Below are positions 41,911 through 49,577 of a stretch of DNA of 49,577 nucleotides, one piece after another. Every line of letters begins with the position of its first letter. The stretch's first letter is position 1. Source of the stretch: an uncultured Clostridia bacterium (GTDB taxonomy: Bacteria; Bacillota; Clostridia; Oscillospirales; Acutalibacteraceae); NCBI GenBank assembly GCA_945912145.1, contig CAMEBF010000015.1:1-49577 (forward strand). The letters are read 5' to 3'. The position numbers and the translations under genes are program-made. Below the pieces are notes generated by a model that was given only the letters and a program-made list of their open reading frames with translations, did not search any database and was not told the DNA's origin.

Positions 41911-41940
41911 TTTACATGAAAACCGCACTTGTGTTATTAT
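41911..41940 (+). promoter_or_regulatory. Promoter of the GH123-dapF-dapL-purB run
   Basis: TTTACA, 18-bp spacer, TATTAT preceded by TGT (extended -10), about 87 bp before the ATG. Confidence 0.55.
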
Positions 41941-42026
41941 AAGATGAAAAAGATTTTTTTCAAGTCAGTCAGCGTCACATCCTGCCGCCGACTGAGACTG
42001 ATTCAAAATACAAAGGAGAATCGCCC

Positions 42027-43625
42027 ATGGAAACAAAACTCGTCAGCAGTCTTGCCAAGGTCTTTCCCGATGAAATCTGTAACGCGACAGAGATAAGCTC
42101 TGTCAATTGCCTGAAAAACGAGCGCGCTTCGTTCCAGATTGTGATGAGAAGCGACGCCGATATGCGTCTTGCCGTCGGAACCGACTGCAAATTCCTTACG
42201 CTGTATCAGGTTCGCTTTGTTCCCGCCGGTCTGACGGCGCCGGACGACCGCGACGATTATTTCATCCGGAACGCCGAACCGGGCGACTACCCCGACGTGC
42301 TGATTCCATCGGACGGCACGCTCACGCTCAAAAAAGGCGAATGGCAGTCCCTCTGGTGCGAGTTCGCGCCGAACGGAGAAATGGCTCCCGGATCCCATAC
42401 AATCACAATCACCGTCGGAGACGAAAAAATCCCCGTTGCCATTCAGATCGCGGACGCTTCTTTCGGCGAACAGAGCCTGATGTGCACGCATTGGTTCCAT
42501 ACGGACTGTCTGGCATCCTATTATGATATTGAAATCTTCTCCGACGACTACTGGCGCATCGTCGAGAACTTCATGCGCGATGCGGTCAGACACGGCATCA
42601 ACATGATCTTAACGCCGCTGTTTACGCCGCCTCTCGATACGGAGGTCGGCGGCGAGCGTCCGACGGTGCAGCTCATCGACGTCAAAAAGCACGGCTACAC
42701 CTATACGTTCGGCTTTGAGAAGCTGAAAAAATGGGTCGAGCTGGCGAACAAATGCGGCGTGAAATATTTTGAGCTGTCGCATCTCTTCACGCAATGGGGC
42801 GCCAAGCACGCGCCGAAGGTCATGGCTCAGACGTCCACAGGCTACCGCCGCATTTTCGGTTGGGAGACGAATGCGCATTCGCAGGGCTACGAAAATTTCC
42901 TGCGTCAGCTTGCGCCGGAACTCACGGCGTTCCTCAACGAAAACGGTCTGCGCGACCGCTGCTGTTTCCACGCTTCGGACGAACCGAACCTGAAAGATTA
43001 CTTTTCTTATAAAAAATCGGCGAAGCTCATGCAGGAGCTCTTCGGCGATTTCAAGCGCATCGACGCGCTCTCCGAATTTTCATTCTATCGCAACGGTCTG
43101 ATCGACTACCCCGTAACCGGCATCGCGAGCATCGAAAAATTCGCCGGCAAGGTACCGGAGCTGTGGACGTACTACTGCTGCGGCCCGTACAAAGAGAGTA
43201 TGCCGAACCGCTTCGTCGCCATGCCGTCCCTGCGCAGCCGCATTTTAGGCTTCCTGATGTATCAGTACGACGTCAAAGGCTTCCTGCACTGGGGCTATAA
43301 TTTCTACTACACGCAGTATTCCAAGCGCAAGGTCGATCCGTTCACCGAAACGGACGCCGGCGGCGCATTCTCATCGGGCGACGCGTTCGTCGTCTATCCC
43401 GCAAAGGACGGTACGCCGTATGCTTCGCTGCGACTGAAAGTCTTCTACGAAGCGATTCAGGACTTTGAAGCGCTGCGGCTTCTCGAAGCGAAAATCGGCA
43501 GAGATAAAACATTGGCTGTGCTGAACGACGGGCTCGACAAGCCGCTGACGGTGCGGAGCTATCCGCATTCCGAAGAATGGCTGCTCGCGAAACGCAGCGA
43601 AATCAACAATCTTTTGGCAATTTAA
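42027..43625 (+). CDS. GH123-like glycoside hydrolase (DUF4091-type)
   Basis: 532 residues, AAGGAG before the ATG, no signal peptide. N-terminal beta-sandwich (about 1-145), TIM-barrel region with THWFHTDCLASYYD, FELSHLFTQWG and the Asp-Glu pair in FHASDEPNLKDY, which is the catalytic pair of GH123 N-acetyl-beta-galactosaminidases. LHWGYNFYYTQ and a C-terminal helical IQDFEALRLLE segment are typical of DUF4091 proteins. Its position 17 bp before dapF is odd for a sugar hydrolase, though amino-sugar recycling and wall precursors are linked (inference). Confidence 0.78.
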   Translation: METKLVSSLAKVFPDEICNATEISSVNCLKNERASFQIVMRSDADMRLAVGTDCKFLTLYQVRFVPAGLTAPDDRDDYFIRNAEPGDYPDVLIPSDGTLTLKKGEWQSLWCEFAPNGEMAPGSHTITITVGDEKIPVAIQIADASFGEQSLMCTHWFHTDCLASYYDIEIFSDDYWRIVENFMRDAVRHGINMILTPLFTPPLDTEVGGERPTVQLIDVKKHGYTYTFGFEKLKKWVELANKCGVKYFELSHLFTQWGAKHAPKVMAQTSTGYRRIFGWETNAHSQGYENFLRQLAPELTAFLNENGLRDRCCFHASDEPNLKDYFSYKKSAKLMQELFGDFKRIDALSEFSFYRNGLIDYPVTGIASIEKFAGKVPELWTYYCCGPYKESMPNRFVAMPSLRSRILGFLMYQYDVKGFLHWGYNFYYTQYSKRKVDPFTETDAGGAFSSGDAFVVYPAKDGTPYASLRLKVFYEAIQDFEALRLLEAKIGRDKTLAVLNDGLDKPLTVRSYPHSEEWLLAKRSEINNLLAI

Positions 43626-43642
43626 GTAAGGGTGGGTTAACC

Positions 43643-44482
43643 ATGAAATTCACAAAAATGCACGGAGCAGGCAACGACTACATTTACGTCAACTGCTTCG
43701 AGGAAACCATCAGGGACAGAAGCAAGACCGCCATCAAGGTCAGCGACCGTCATTTCGGCATCGGCTCGGACGGGCTTATCTGCATCGATCCGTCCGACGT
43801 CGCAGACTGCAAAATGGATATGTACAACGCCGACGGCTCGCAGGGCAAAATGTGCGGCAACGGCGTCCGGTGCGTGGCGAAGTTCGCGTATGACAACGGC
43901 ATCGCAAAAAAAGACGAGATCGCCGTCGAGACGCTCAGCGGCATCAAGTATATCAAGGTCGCGGTCAGGGACGGAAAGGTCTACGAAGCGACGGTCAATA
44001 TGGGCGAACCGATTCTGAAACCCGCCGACATTCCCGCAAAATTTGACGGCGAAGAGGCGGTGAACGTCCCGTTGACGGTCGGCGGCAAGACCTACGGCGT
44101 CACGCCGGTTTCCATGGGCAATCCCCATTGCATTACCTATGTGGACAATGTGTACACCATCGAAATTGAAAAAATCGGGCCGCTCTTCGAGCATCATGAG
44201 GCTTTTCCCGAGCGTGTGAATACGGAGTTCATTCACGTCGTCAGCCCCGAAAAGCTCGAGATGCGCGTCTGGGAGCGCGGTTCCGGCGAAACGCTTGCCT
44301 GCGGCACCGGCGCGTGCGCTTCGGTCGTCGCCTCCGTGCTGAACGGCTACTGCCAGAAAGACACGCTGATCACCGTCAAGCTTCTCGGCGGCGAGCTGAA
44401 GATCAGATGGTCTTCGGAAGACAATAAGATTTATATGACCGGTCCCGCAGCCACCGTCTGCACAGGCGAAGTCGATGAATAA
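43643..44482 (+). CDS. dapF: Diaminopimelate epimerase
   Basis: 279 residues from ATG 43643. Both catalytic Cys are present ([12 protein letters not shown] and ACGTGACAS), with the usual [11 protein letters not shown] start and [11 protein letters not shown]. Converts LL- to meso-diaminopimelate for peptidoglycan and lysine. Followed 26 bp later by dapL. Confidence 0.97.
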   Translation: MKFTKMHGAGNDYIYVNCFEETIRDRSKTAIKVSDRHFGIGSDGLICIDPSDVADCKMDMYNADGSQGKMCGNGVRCVAKFAYDNGIAKKDEIAVETLSGIKYIKVAVRDGKVYEATVNMGEPILKPADIPAKFDGEEAVNVPLTVGGKTYGVTPVSMGNPHCITYVDNVYTIEIEKIGPLFEHHEAFPERVNTEFIHVVSPEKLEMRVWERGSGETLACGTGACASVVASVLNGYCQKDTLITVKLLGGELKIRWSSEDNKIYMTGPAATVCTGEVDE

Positions 44483-44508
44483 CAACCCCAAGCAAAGGAC
44501 TGATACCA

Positions 44509-45720
44509 TTGAAAATCAACGAAAACTTTCTCAAAATCCAAAACAATTACCTTTTTTCCGACATCGCGAAAAAAGTCAAAGCCTATTCCGCTGAGAACCC
44601 GACTGCCGATATTATCCGTCTGGGCATCGGCGACGTGACAAGACCTCTTCCCGCGGCGGTCACGGCGGCGATGAAAAAGGCGGTCGAAGAGATGGAAAGC
44701 GAAAAAACGTTCCGCGGTTATCCGCCTGAGTGGGGCTACGACTTCCTGCGCAGCGCCATCAATCAGAACGATTTCGCGGCGCGCGGTGTCAAGCTTCAGG
44801 ACGACGAAATTTTCGTCAGCGACGGCGCAAAGAGCGACTGCGGCAACATCGGCGACATCTTCGGCGTCGATAACATCGTCGCGGTATGCGATCCGATCTA
44901 TCCCGTTTACGTCGATACCAACGTCATGGCGGGACGTTCGGGCACGCTGCTCGACGGCGGCCGCTGGAGCAACTTCTACTATATGCCCTGCACGAAAGAG
45001 AACAATTTCATTCCCGCGCTGCCGGAACGCCATGTGGATATTATCTACCTTTGCTTCCCGAACAATCCGACCGGCATGACCATCAGCAAGCCCGAGCTGA
45101 AAAAATGGGTCGATTACGCCAATGAAAACGGCAGCGTCATTCTGTACGACGCCGCCTACGAAGCTTTCATCACGGAAGACGACGTACCGCACAGCATTTT
45201 TGAGATCGACGGTGCCGAAAACTGCGCCATCGAATTCCGCAGCTTCTCAAAAACGGCGGGCTTCACGGGAACGCGCTGCGCCTACACCGTGGTGCCGCAC
45301 GCGCTCAAGGTTGACGGCGTGGAGCTGAACGCGCTCTGGGCAAGACGTCAGGCGACCAAGTTCAACGGCGTTTCCTACATCACCCAGCGCGGCGCGGAAG
45401 CGGTCTACTCCGAAGAGGGCAAAAAGCAGGTGCGCGAGATCATCGGCTATTATCAGAACAATGCAAAAGTGATTTTCAACGGTCTGAAAGACCTCGGCTA
45501 CGAGGTTTTCGGCGCGGTCAATTCACCGTACATCTGGCTGAAAACGCCGGACGACATGAAGTCGTGGGACTTCTTCGACCTGCTGCTGCACAAGGTGCAG
45601 GTCGTCGGCACACCCGGTTCGGGCTTCGGTCCCGCCGGTGAAGGCTATTTCCGTCTGACCGCGTTCGGCTCCGCCGACAGAACAAAAGAAGCCGTCGAAA
45701 GAATCGCAACATTAAAATAA
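44509..45720 (+). CDS. dapL: LL-diaminopimelate aminotransferase
   Basis: 403 residues. TTG start with AAAGGA 9 bases upstream. Fold-type I aminotransferase: [36 protein letters not shown] and the PLP lysine in [15 protein letters not shown]. DapL makes LL-diaminopimelate from tetrahydrodipicolinate in one step, so its product is the substrate of the neighbouring DapF. Confidence 0.96.
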   Translation: MKINENFLKIQNNYLFSDIAKKVKAYSAENPTADIIRLGIGDVTRPLPAAVTAAMKKAVEEMESEKTFRGYPPEWGYDFLRSAINQNDFAARGVKLQDDEIFVSDGAKSDCGNIGDIFGVDNIVAVCDPIYPVYVDTNVMAGRSGTLLDGGRWSNFYYMPCTKENNFIPALPERHVDIIYLCFPNNPTGMTISKPELKKWVDYANENGSVILYDAAYEAFITEDDVPHSIFEIDGAENCAIEFRSFSKTAGFTGTRCAYTVVPHALKVDGVELNALWARRQATKFNGVSYITQRGAEAVYSEEGKKQVREIIGYYQNNAKVIFNGLKDLGYEVFGAVNSPYIWLKTPDDMKSWDFFDLLLHKVQVVGTPGSGFGPAGEGYFRLTAFGSADRTKEAVERIATLK

Positions 45721-45731
45721 GGAGAAAAAAC

Positions 45732-47162
45732 ATGAAAGACACCTACGAGACCCCGTTTAATTCGCGTTACGCGAGCAAGGAGATGCAGTATCTGTTTTCT
45801 CCCGATTTCAAATTCAAAACCTGGCGCAAGCTCTGGATCTGCTTAGCTGAGAGCGAAAAAGAGCTCGGTCTGCCCATCACGGACGAACAGATCGAGGAGC
45901 TCAAAGCGCATCAGGACGACATCAATTATGACGTCGCCGAAAAGAGAGAAAAGGAGTGCCGCCACGACGTCATGTCGCACGTATACGCTTACGGCGTGCA
46001 ATGCCCCAAAGCCAAGGGCATCATTCACCTCGGCGCGACCTCCTGCTACGTCGGCGACAACACCGACATCATCACCATGACCGAAGCGCTGCGTCTCGTC
46101 GCGAAAAAAATTGCGAATATTCTGGCGGTTCTTTCGGATTTTGCGGAAAAATATAAATCCCTGCCGTGTCTGGCGTTCACGCATTATCAGCCCGCGCAGC
46201 CTACGACGGTCGGCAAGCGCGCCACGCTCTGGATGATGGATCTCCTGCTCGACCTGAAAGAAGTGGAGCATCAGATCGACAATATGCTCCTGCTCGGCTC
46301 GAAAGGCACGACCGGCACGCAAGCGAGCTTCGTCGAGCTGTTCGACGGCGACGCCGATAAGATCCGCACGCTCGACAAAAAAATTGCCGAGAAGATGGGC
46401 TTCAAAGGCGTCCTGCCCGTTTCGGGTCAGACCTACACGAGAAAAATTGACTTCCAGGTGCTTGCGATCCTCTCCGGCATCGCGCAGTCGGCGACAAAAT
46501 TCTCGAACGACATCCGCCTGCTGCAGCACATGAAAGAGATCGAAGAGCCGTTTGAAAAACAGCAGATCGGCTCCTCCGCCATGGCGTACAAGCGCAATCC
46601 GATGCGCAGCGAACGCATCGCGGGACTGGCGCGCTATGTCATCTGCGACGCGCAGAACCCGGCCATCACGGCAGCGACCCAATGGTTTGAGCGTACGCTC
46701 GACGACTCCGCGAACCGCCGCATCAGCATTTCCGAGGGCTTCCTCGCGATCGACGGCATTCTCAATCTCTATCTCAATGTCGCGGACGGTCTGGTCGTCT
46801 ATGAAAAGATGATCGAACAGCGGCTGATGAACGAGCTGCCCTTCATGGCGACGGAAAACATCATGATGGACGCCGTCAAGTACCGCGGCGGCGACCGTCA
46901 GGCGCTTCATGAAAGAATCCGCGTTCACTCAATGGAGGCCGGCAAGCAGGTCAAGAGCGGCGGACAGAACGACCTCGTTGACCGCATCGCATCAGACCCG
47001 GCGTTCGGCATGACGAAAGAGGAGATTCTCGCGCTGCTCAAGCCCGAAAACTTCGTCGGCCTTGCGCCCGTTCAGGTGGAGGATTTCCTGAAAAACGAAA
47101 TCGAGCCCGCCTTAAAGCCCTATCAAAGCGAAATGGGCATCAAAGCGGAGATCAACGTATAA
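45732..47162 (+). CDS. purB: Adenylosuccinate lyase
   Basis: 476 residues, AAGGAG before the ATG, 11 bp after dapL. Fumarase/aspartase superfamily: HDVMSHVYAYG, HLGATSCYVGDNTD, THYQPAQPTTVGKR and the signature loop GSSAMAYKRNPMRSE with the catalytic Ser. Acts twice in purine synthesis. Size and N-terminus fit the longer eukaryote-like PurB form common in Clostridia. Confidence 0.95.
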   Translation: MKDTYETPFNSRYASKEMQYLFSPDFKFKTWRKLWICLAESEKELGLPITDEQIEELKAHQDDINYDVAEKREKECRHDVMSHVYAYGVQCPKAKGIIHLGATSCYVGDNTDIITMTEALRLVAKKIANILAVLSDFAEKYKSLPCLAFTHYQPAQPTTVGKRATLWMMDLLLDLKEVEHQIDNMLLLGSKGTTGTQASFVELFDGDADKIRTLDKKIAEKMGFKGVLPVSGQTYTRKIDFQVLAILSGIAQSATKFSNDIRLLQHMKEIEEPFEKQQIGSSAMAYKRNPMRSERIAGLARYVICDAQNPAITAATQWFERTLDDSANRRISISEGFLAIDGILNLYLNVADGLVVYEKMIEQRLMNELPFMATENIMMDAVKYRGGDRQALHERIRVHSMEAGKQVKSGGQNDLVDRIASDPAFGMTKEEILALLKPENFVGLAPVQVEDFLKNEIEPALKPYQSEMGIKAEINV

Positions 47163-47207
47163 TCATTCAGAATGCAGAATGAGTAACGCAGTTTTGGAGG
47201 AATGCTT

Positions 47208-48290
47208 ATGCTGAAAACGGCACCGGCTGTTTTTGCGGTCGGCAGAGAGTATCAGATCATGGTGCCCGTCACGGAGCCGTCCCTGATGTGGGTCAGAGTC
47301 GGCGAAACCTGTTACTATGACGAATCCAACGGCGTGATGCGTTCCCTGTCGCCGATTCACCGCATGAAAGTCCCGATGGAAGAGCTGAACCGTTTCGGTC
47401 GCTACACCGTCTGCGAACGCAGAATCCGCGACCGCAAGCCGTACCGTCCGGAAATCGACGACGCAATCGAAACGGAATACCTGTTTTCACCGCTTCCCTC
47501 AACCTGTGTCAGAGCGTACCACATCGCCGACGCCCACAATCGGGTGGAAGAACCGGTTCGAGCCGCGCTGGCTTTCGGCAGCATCGATCTGCTGATCCTC
47601 AACGGCGACATCCCCAACCACAGCGGCGATATTCAGTATTTCGACGCGATCTACGAGATCGCGGCAAAGCTCACAAACGGTCGGATTCCCGTCATTTTTT
47701 CCCGCGGCAATCACGATATGCGCGGTCTTTTCGCCGAGCAGATTGCTGACTATACGCCCAATCAGGACGGCAAGTCTTATTTTACGTTCCGCTTGGGCGA
47801 GATGTGGGGACTGGTACTGGACTGCGGCGAAGACAAGGACGATACCAACGTCGAATACGGAGGCACGGTCTGCTGTCATGCGTTCCGTCAGAGGCAGACG
47901 GACTTCATCAAAGATGTGATCGACCATGCCGAATCGGAATATCTTGCCGACGGCGTGCAGCATCGGGTCGTGATCGTCCACAATCCTTTTACCAAAGTAT
48001 TACGCAAACCCTTTGACATCGAGCGGAATCTCTATTCCTACTGGGCGACGCTTCTGAAAAACTATATCAAGCCGGACATTATGATCTGCGGACATCTGCA
48101 CGAGACATTCGTCAGCGAGATCGGCAGCAAGCATGACGATTTGGGGCAACCCTGTCCGGTCGTCGTCGGTGCCAAACCGAAGGACGGCTATTTTGAGGGC
48201 GCCGGTTTTACCTTTTATCCCGACCACATCGAGGTGCAGTTCACGGACAGCGACGGCAAAAGCAAAAAACCGTACACCATCACAATTTAA
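47208..48290 (+). CDS. Metallophosphoesterase with intact metal motifs
   Basis: 360 residues from ATG 47208 (GGAGG 7 bases upstream; an ATG two codons earlier is too close). N-terminal beta domain (1-100), then calcineurin-like catalytic domain with all ligands: YHIADAHN, LNGDIPNH, SRGNHDMRG, VIVHNPF and ICGHLHE. No signal peptide. Possibly in the purB transcript. A useful contrast to the degenerate two-domain protein at 7141-10653. Confidence 0.9.
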   Translation: MLKTAPAVFAVGREYQIMVPVTEPSLMWVRVGETCYYDESNGVMRSLSPIHRMKVPMEELNRFGRYTVCERRIRDRKPYRPEIDDAIETEYLFSPLPSTCVRAYHIADAHNRVEEPVRAALAFGSIDLLILNGDIPNHSGDIQYFDAIYEIAAKLTNGRIPVIFSRGNHDMRGLFAEQIADYTPNQDGKSYFTFRLGEMWGLVLDCGEDKDDTNVEYGGTVCCHAFRQRQTDFIKDVIDHAESEYLADGVQHRVVIVHNPFTKVLRKPFDIERNLYSYWATLLKNYIKPDIMICGHLHETFVSEIGSKHDDLGQPCPVVVGAKPKDGYFEGAGFTFYPDHIEVQFTDSDGKSKKPYTITI

Positions 48291-48291
48291 C

Positions 48292-48333
48292 AAAAAAAAC
48301 AGGGGCTTCGACTTTTTCGGTCGAAGCCCCTTC
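48292..48333. terminator. Bidirectional terminator
   Basis: GGGGCTTCGAC and GTCGAAGCCCC stem; a run of eight T follows on the minus strand, fewer on the plus strand. Serves the converging genes. Confidence 0.85.
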
Positions 48334-48342
48334 GCTTAGCAA

Positions 48343-49308
48343 TCAGTTTATCTTGGAAAGCGGCACATAATTGTTTGCGAGATCGAAATAGTCTTCCGAG
48401 AGAGAGCCGGAAACGGACTCCACAATAAATTCGTTATCGCGATACTCTCCCACCATCAGGATCCTGCTGATCTTTCCCTCTTCCGTCACATAGAGCTGCA
48501 TCTGAGCGCCGTATAATGTATAAGAATACAGCAGGTACGGCTCGCCGTCGATCGTGGTTTTTGCCGGTTCCCCGAGCTCCGCCGGAATCAGATGAGAAAT
48601 GATCTCCAGCATTTCTTTCATTTCGTCCAGATCTTCTGCGCCGTCTTTCAAAAACAGACGCATATCCTCTTCGGACATTAGTGCTTTTTTGTCGCTGTTC
48701 GGGTTCAGGGTGAACGCGGCATACAGAGAACCGTTGACCACCAGCACCTCTACCCCATCCAGCGATTCGTCACCGAGAAGCTTCAGGCACAAATTGCCGT
48801 TATCCGTCGCCATCATCATCCTCATGGGGGAGCCATCCATGGTGCAGTTGAGCACCATTTCATACGTTCCGCTGTGAATAGTTTTCACATCGACCGGTTC
48901 GTCGGCGACGGGCGGTTCCGGTTCAGCCGTTGTCGGCTCCTGTGTTGTCGGCTCCTGCGTGGTCGGTTCGACATCTTCCTTTGTTGTGGATTCATCAGGA
49001 AGCGTAATGTAGGCACCGTTTTCAAATGTGCCGAGCTGCGCGGCAACACGAAGGGTCAGACGGGCGTCCTGCGCCGTAATATCGCCGCTTTCGTTCACAT
49101 CGATCACCGCGAATACCAGCTTCTCCGCAGAATCCAGCTTCGCGGCAATCCGCAGAATGATACGCGCATCCGAGGCCGTAACTTTCCCGTCACCGTTGGC
49201 ATCACCGCGCAAAAGCGCACCGTCGGGTACGTCCGTCGAGGCAAAGACAGCCGCCGAAGCAGACAAGAGCATCAGAATTACCAAAAACAATGCAGTTAGC
49301 TTTTTCAT
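48343..49308 (-). CDS. Secreted protein with an N-terminal dockerin
   Basis: 321 residues from ATG 49308 (AAGGAG upstream), signal peptide cleaving near VFAS. Residues 34-93 are two dockerin type I repeats (GDANGDGKVTASDAR; VDVNESGDITAQDAR) directly at the mature N-terminus. A Thr/Glu/Pro linker with repeats of TTQEP follows, then a domain of about 190 residues resembling lipoprotein-type beta-sheet folds (HSGTYEMVLNCTMDGSPMRM...). Function unknown. Confidence 0.85.
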   Translation of the reverse strand: MKKLTALFLVILMLLSASAAVFASTDVPDGALLRGDANGDGKVTASDARIILRIAAKLDSAEKLVFAVIDVNESGDITAQDARLTLRVAAQLGTFENGAYITLPDESTTKEDVEPTTQEPTTQEPTTAEPEPPVADEPVDVKTIHSGTYEMVLNCTMDGSPMRMMMATDNGNLCLKLLGDESLDGVEVLVVNGSLYAAFTLNPNSDKKALMSEEDMRLFLKDGAEDLDEMKEMLEIISHLIPAELGEPAKTTIDGEPYLLYSYTLYGAQMQLYVTEEGKISRILMVGEYRDNEFIVESVSGSLSEDYFDLANNYVPLSKIN

Positions 49309-49439
49309 AAACAGCTCTCCTTTTTGCATTTCTCTTCCTCTTGATTATACAATACTTTTCCGAATATTACAAGTGGCAAAATCAAGACGGCAGGACGCGC
49401 TGCAATTTTGATAAATTTAGAATTTTTTCAGAAAACCAC

Positions 49440-49468
49440 TTGACAAACAACGGTGCTTCTGTTATAAT
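49440..49468 (+). promoter_or_regulatory. Consensus sigma-A promoter of tRNA-Leu
   Basis: TTGACA (49440-49445), 17-bp spacer, TATAAT (49463-49468): perfect match, 22 bp before the tRNA. Confidence 0.92.
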
Positions 49469-49490
49469 GTGAAGCGTTCCAACACGGAAT

Positions 49491-49574
49491 GCGAGAGTGG
49501 CGGAATCGGCAGACGCGCACGTTTGAGGGGCGTGTGGTAATCCCGTACGGGTTCAAGTCCCGTCTCTCGCACCA
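49491..49574 (+). tRNA. tRNA-Leu (anticodon GAG)
   Basis: 84 bases with encoded CCA. Acceptor GCGAGAG / CTCTCGC, anticodon stem CACGT / GCGTG with loop TTGAGGG (GAG at 34-36), a long class II variable arm, and T-arm ACGGG-TTCAAGT-CCCGT. Reads CUC and CUU. Confidence 0.97.
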
Positions 49575-49577
49575 AAA

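Noticed and set aside
7141-49308. Classical cellulosome locus
   Set aside because: No cohesin domain or cellulose-active enzyme is encoded in the window, only dockerin-type repeats.

Overview
The window looks like a chromosome segment of an anaerobic, spore-forming, low-to-mid GC Firmicute, most likely of the Oscillospiraceae/Ruminococcaceae type (class Clostridia). The evidence is a YpeB germination protein, the DapL variant of lysine/diaminopimelate synthesis, a KtrAB-like potassium system with a KdpD-like/KdpE pair, dockerin-type repeats in secreted proteins, BspA-type leucine-rich proteins, and Clostridia-style Shine-Dalgarno sites and sigma-A promoters. All names come from reading motifs by eye; no database search was run.

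Left edge (1-5385) is visibly richer in A+T than the rest and reads as accessory DNA. It opens with two copies of the 3' end of tmRNA (ssrA) 160 bp apart, each followed by a terminator-like hairpin. This is what integration at ssrA leaves behind. Then come an array of small hairpins, a minus-strand set (tiny ORF, Mor-like regulator, duplicated-domain lipoprotein), a PASTA-like protein, an XRE regulator, and a run of four small genes, including a DUF4230-like protein and two membrane proteins too small or oddly started to be easily annotated.

5400-14730 is mostly an export block: a ceramidase-like protein, a 1170-residue two-domain metallophosphoesterase-like protein with a C-terminal dockerin whose metal-binding motifs are nearly all lost, a chagasin-like protease inhibitor behind a consensus promoter, an LRR surface protein, and a membrane protein joining a sigma-factor-like cytoplasmic part to an extracytoplasmic GLUG-repeat part.

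14900-22230 is housekeeping on the minus strand: glmU, pth, mfd and a radical SAM protein, plus an SCP2-like protein. The GlmU is unusual: its acetyltransferase half looks intact, while its uridyltransferase half has lost every signature motif. The gaps around these genes hold a family of palindromic non-coding elements with three-base-loop hairpins; one stem shows compensatory base changes between copies.

22400-33300 has ypeB with a small lipoprotein, a GH42 beta-galactosidase, a 36-residue amphipathic peptide gene with its own terminator, a potassium operon (TrkH/KtrB-type channel, KtrA-type gating protein, small membrane protein, short KdpD-like kinase, KdpE-like regulator), a phosphodiesterase-like protein and a mismatch-type DNA glycosylase. 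33300-49577 has a GH38-related (DUF5054-like) protein, an LRR-dockerin protein, a LysR regulator divergent from a redox operon that includes an internally deleted aldo/keto reductase, a GH123-like protein followed by dapF, dapL and purB, an intact metallophosphoesterase, an N-terminal-dockerin protein and a tRNA-Leu(GAG).

Best candidates for something not previously described: the palindromic word-and-hairpin elements, the doubly degenerate metallophosphoesterase-dockerin protein, the half-dead GlmU, the sigma-GLUG membrane fusion and the 36-residue peptide.
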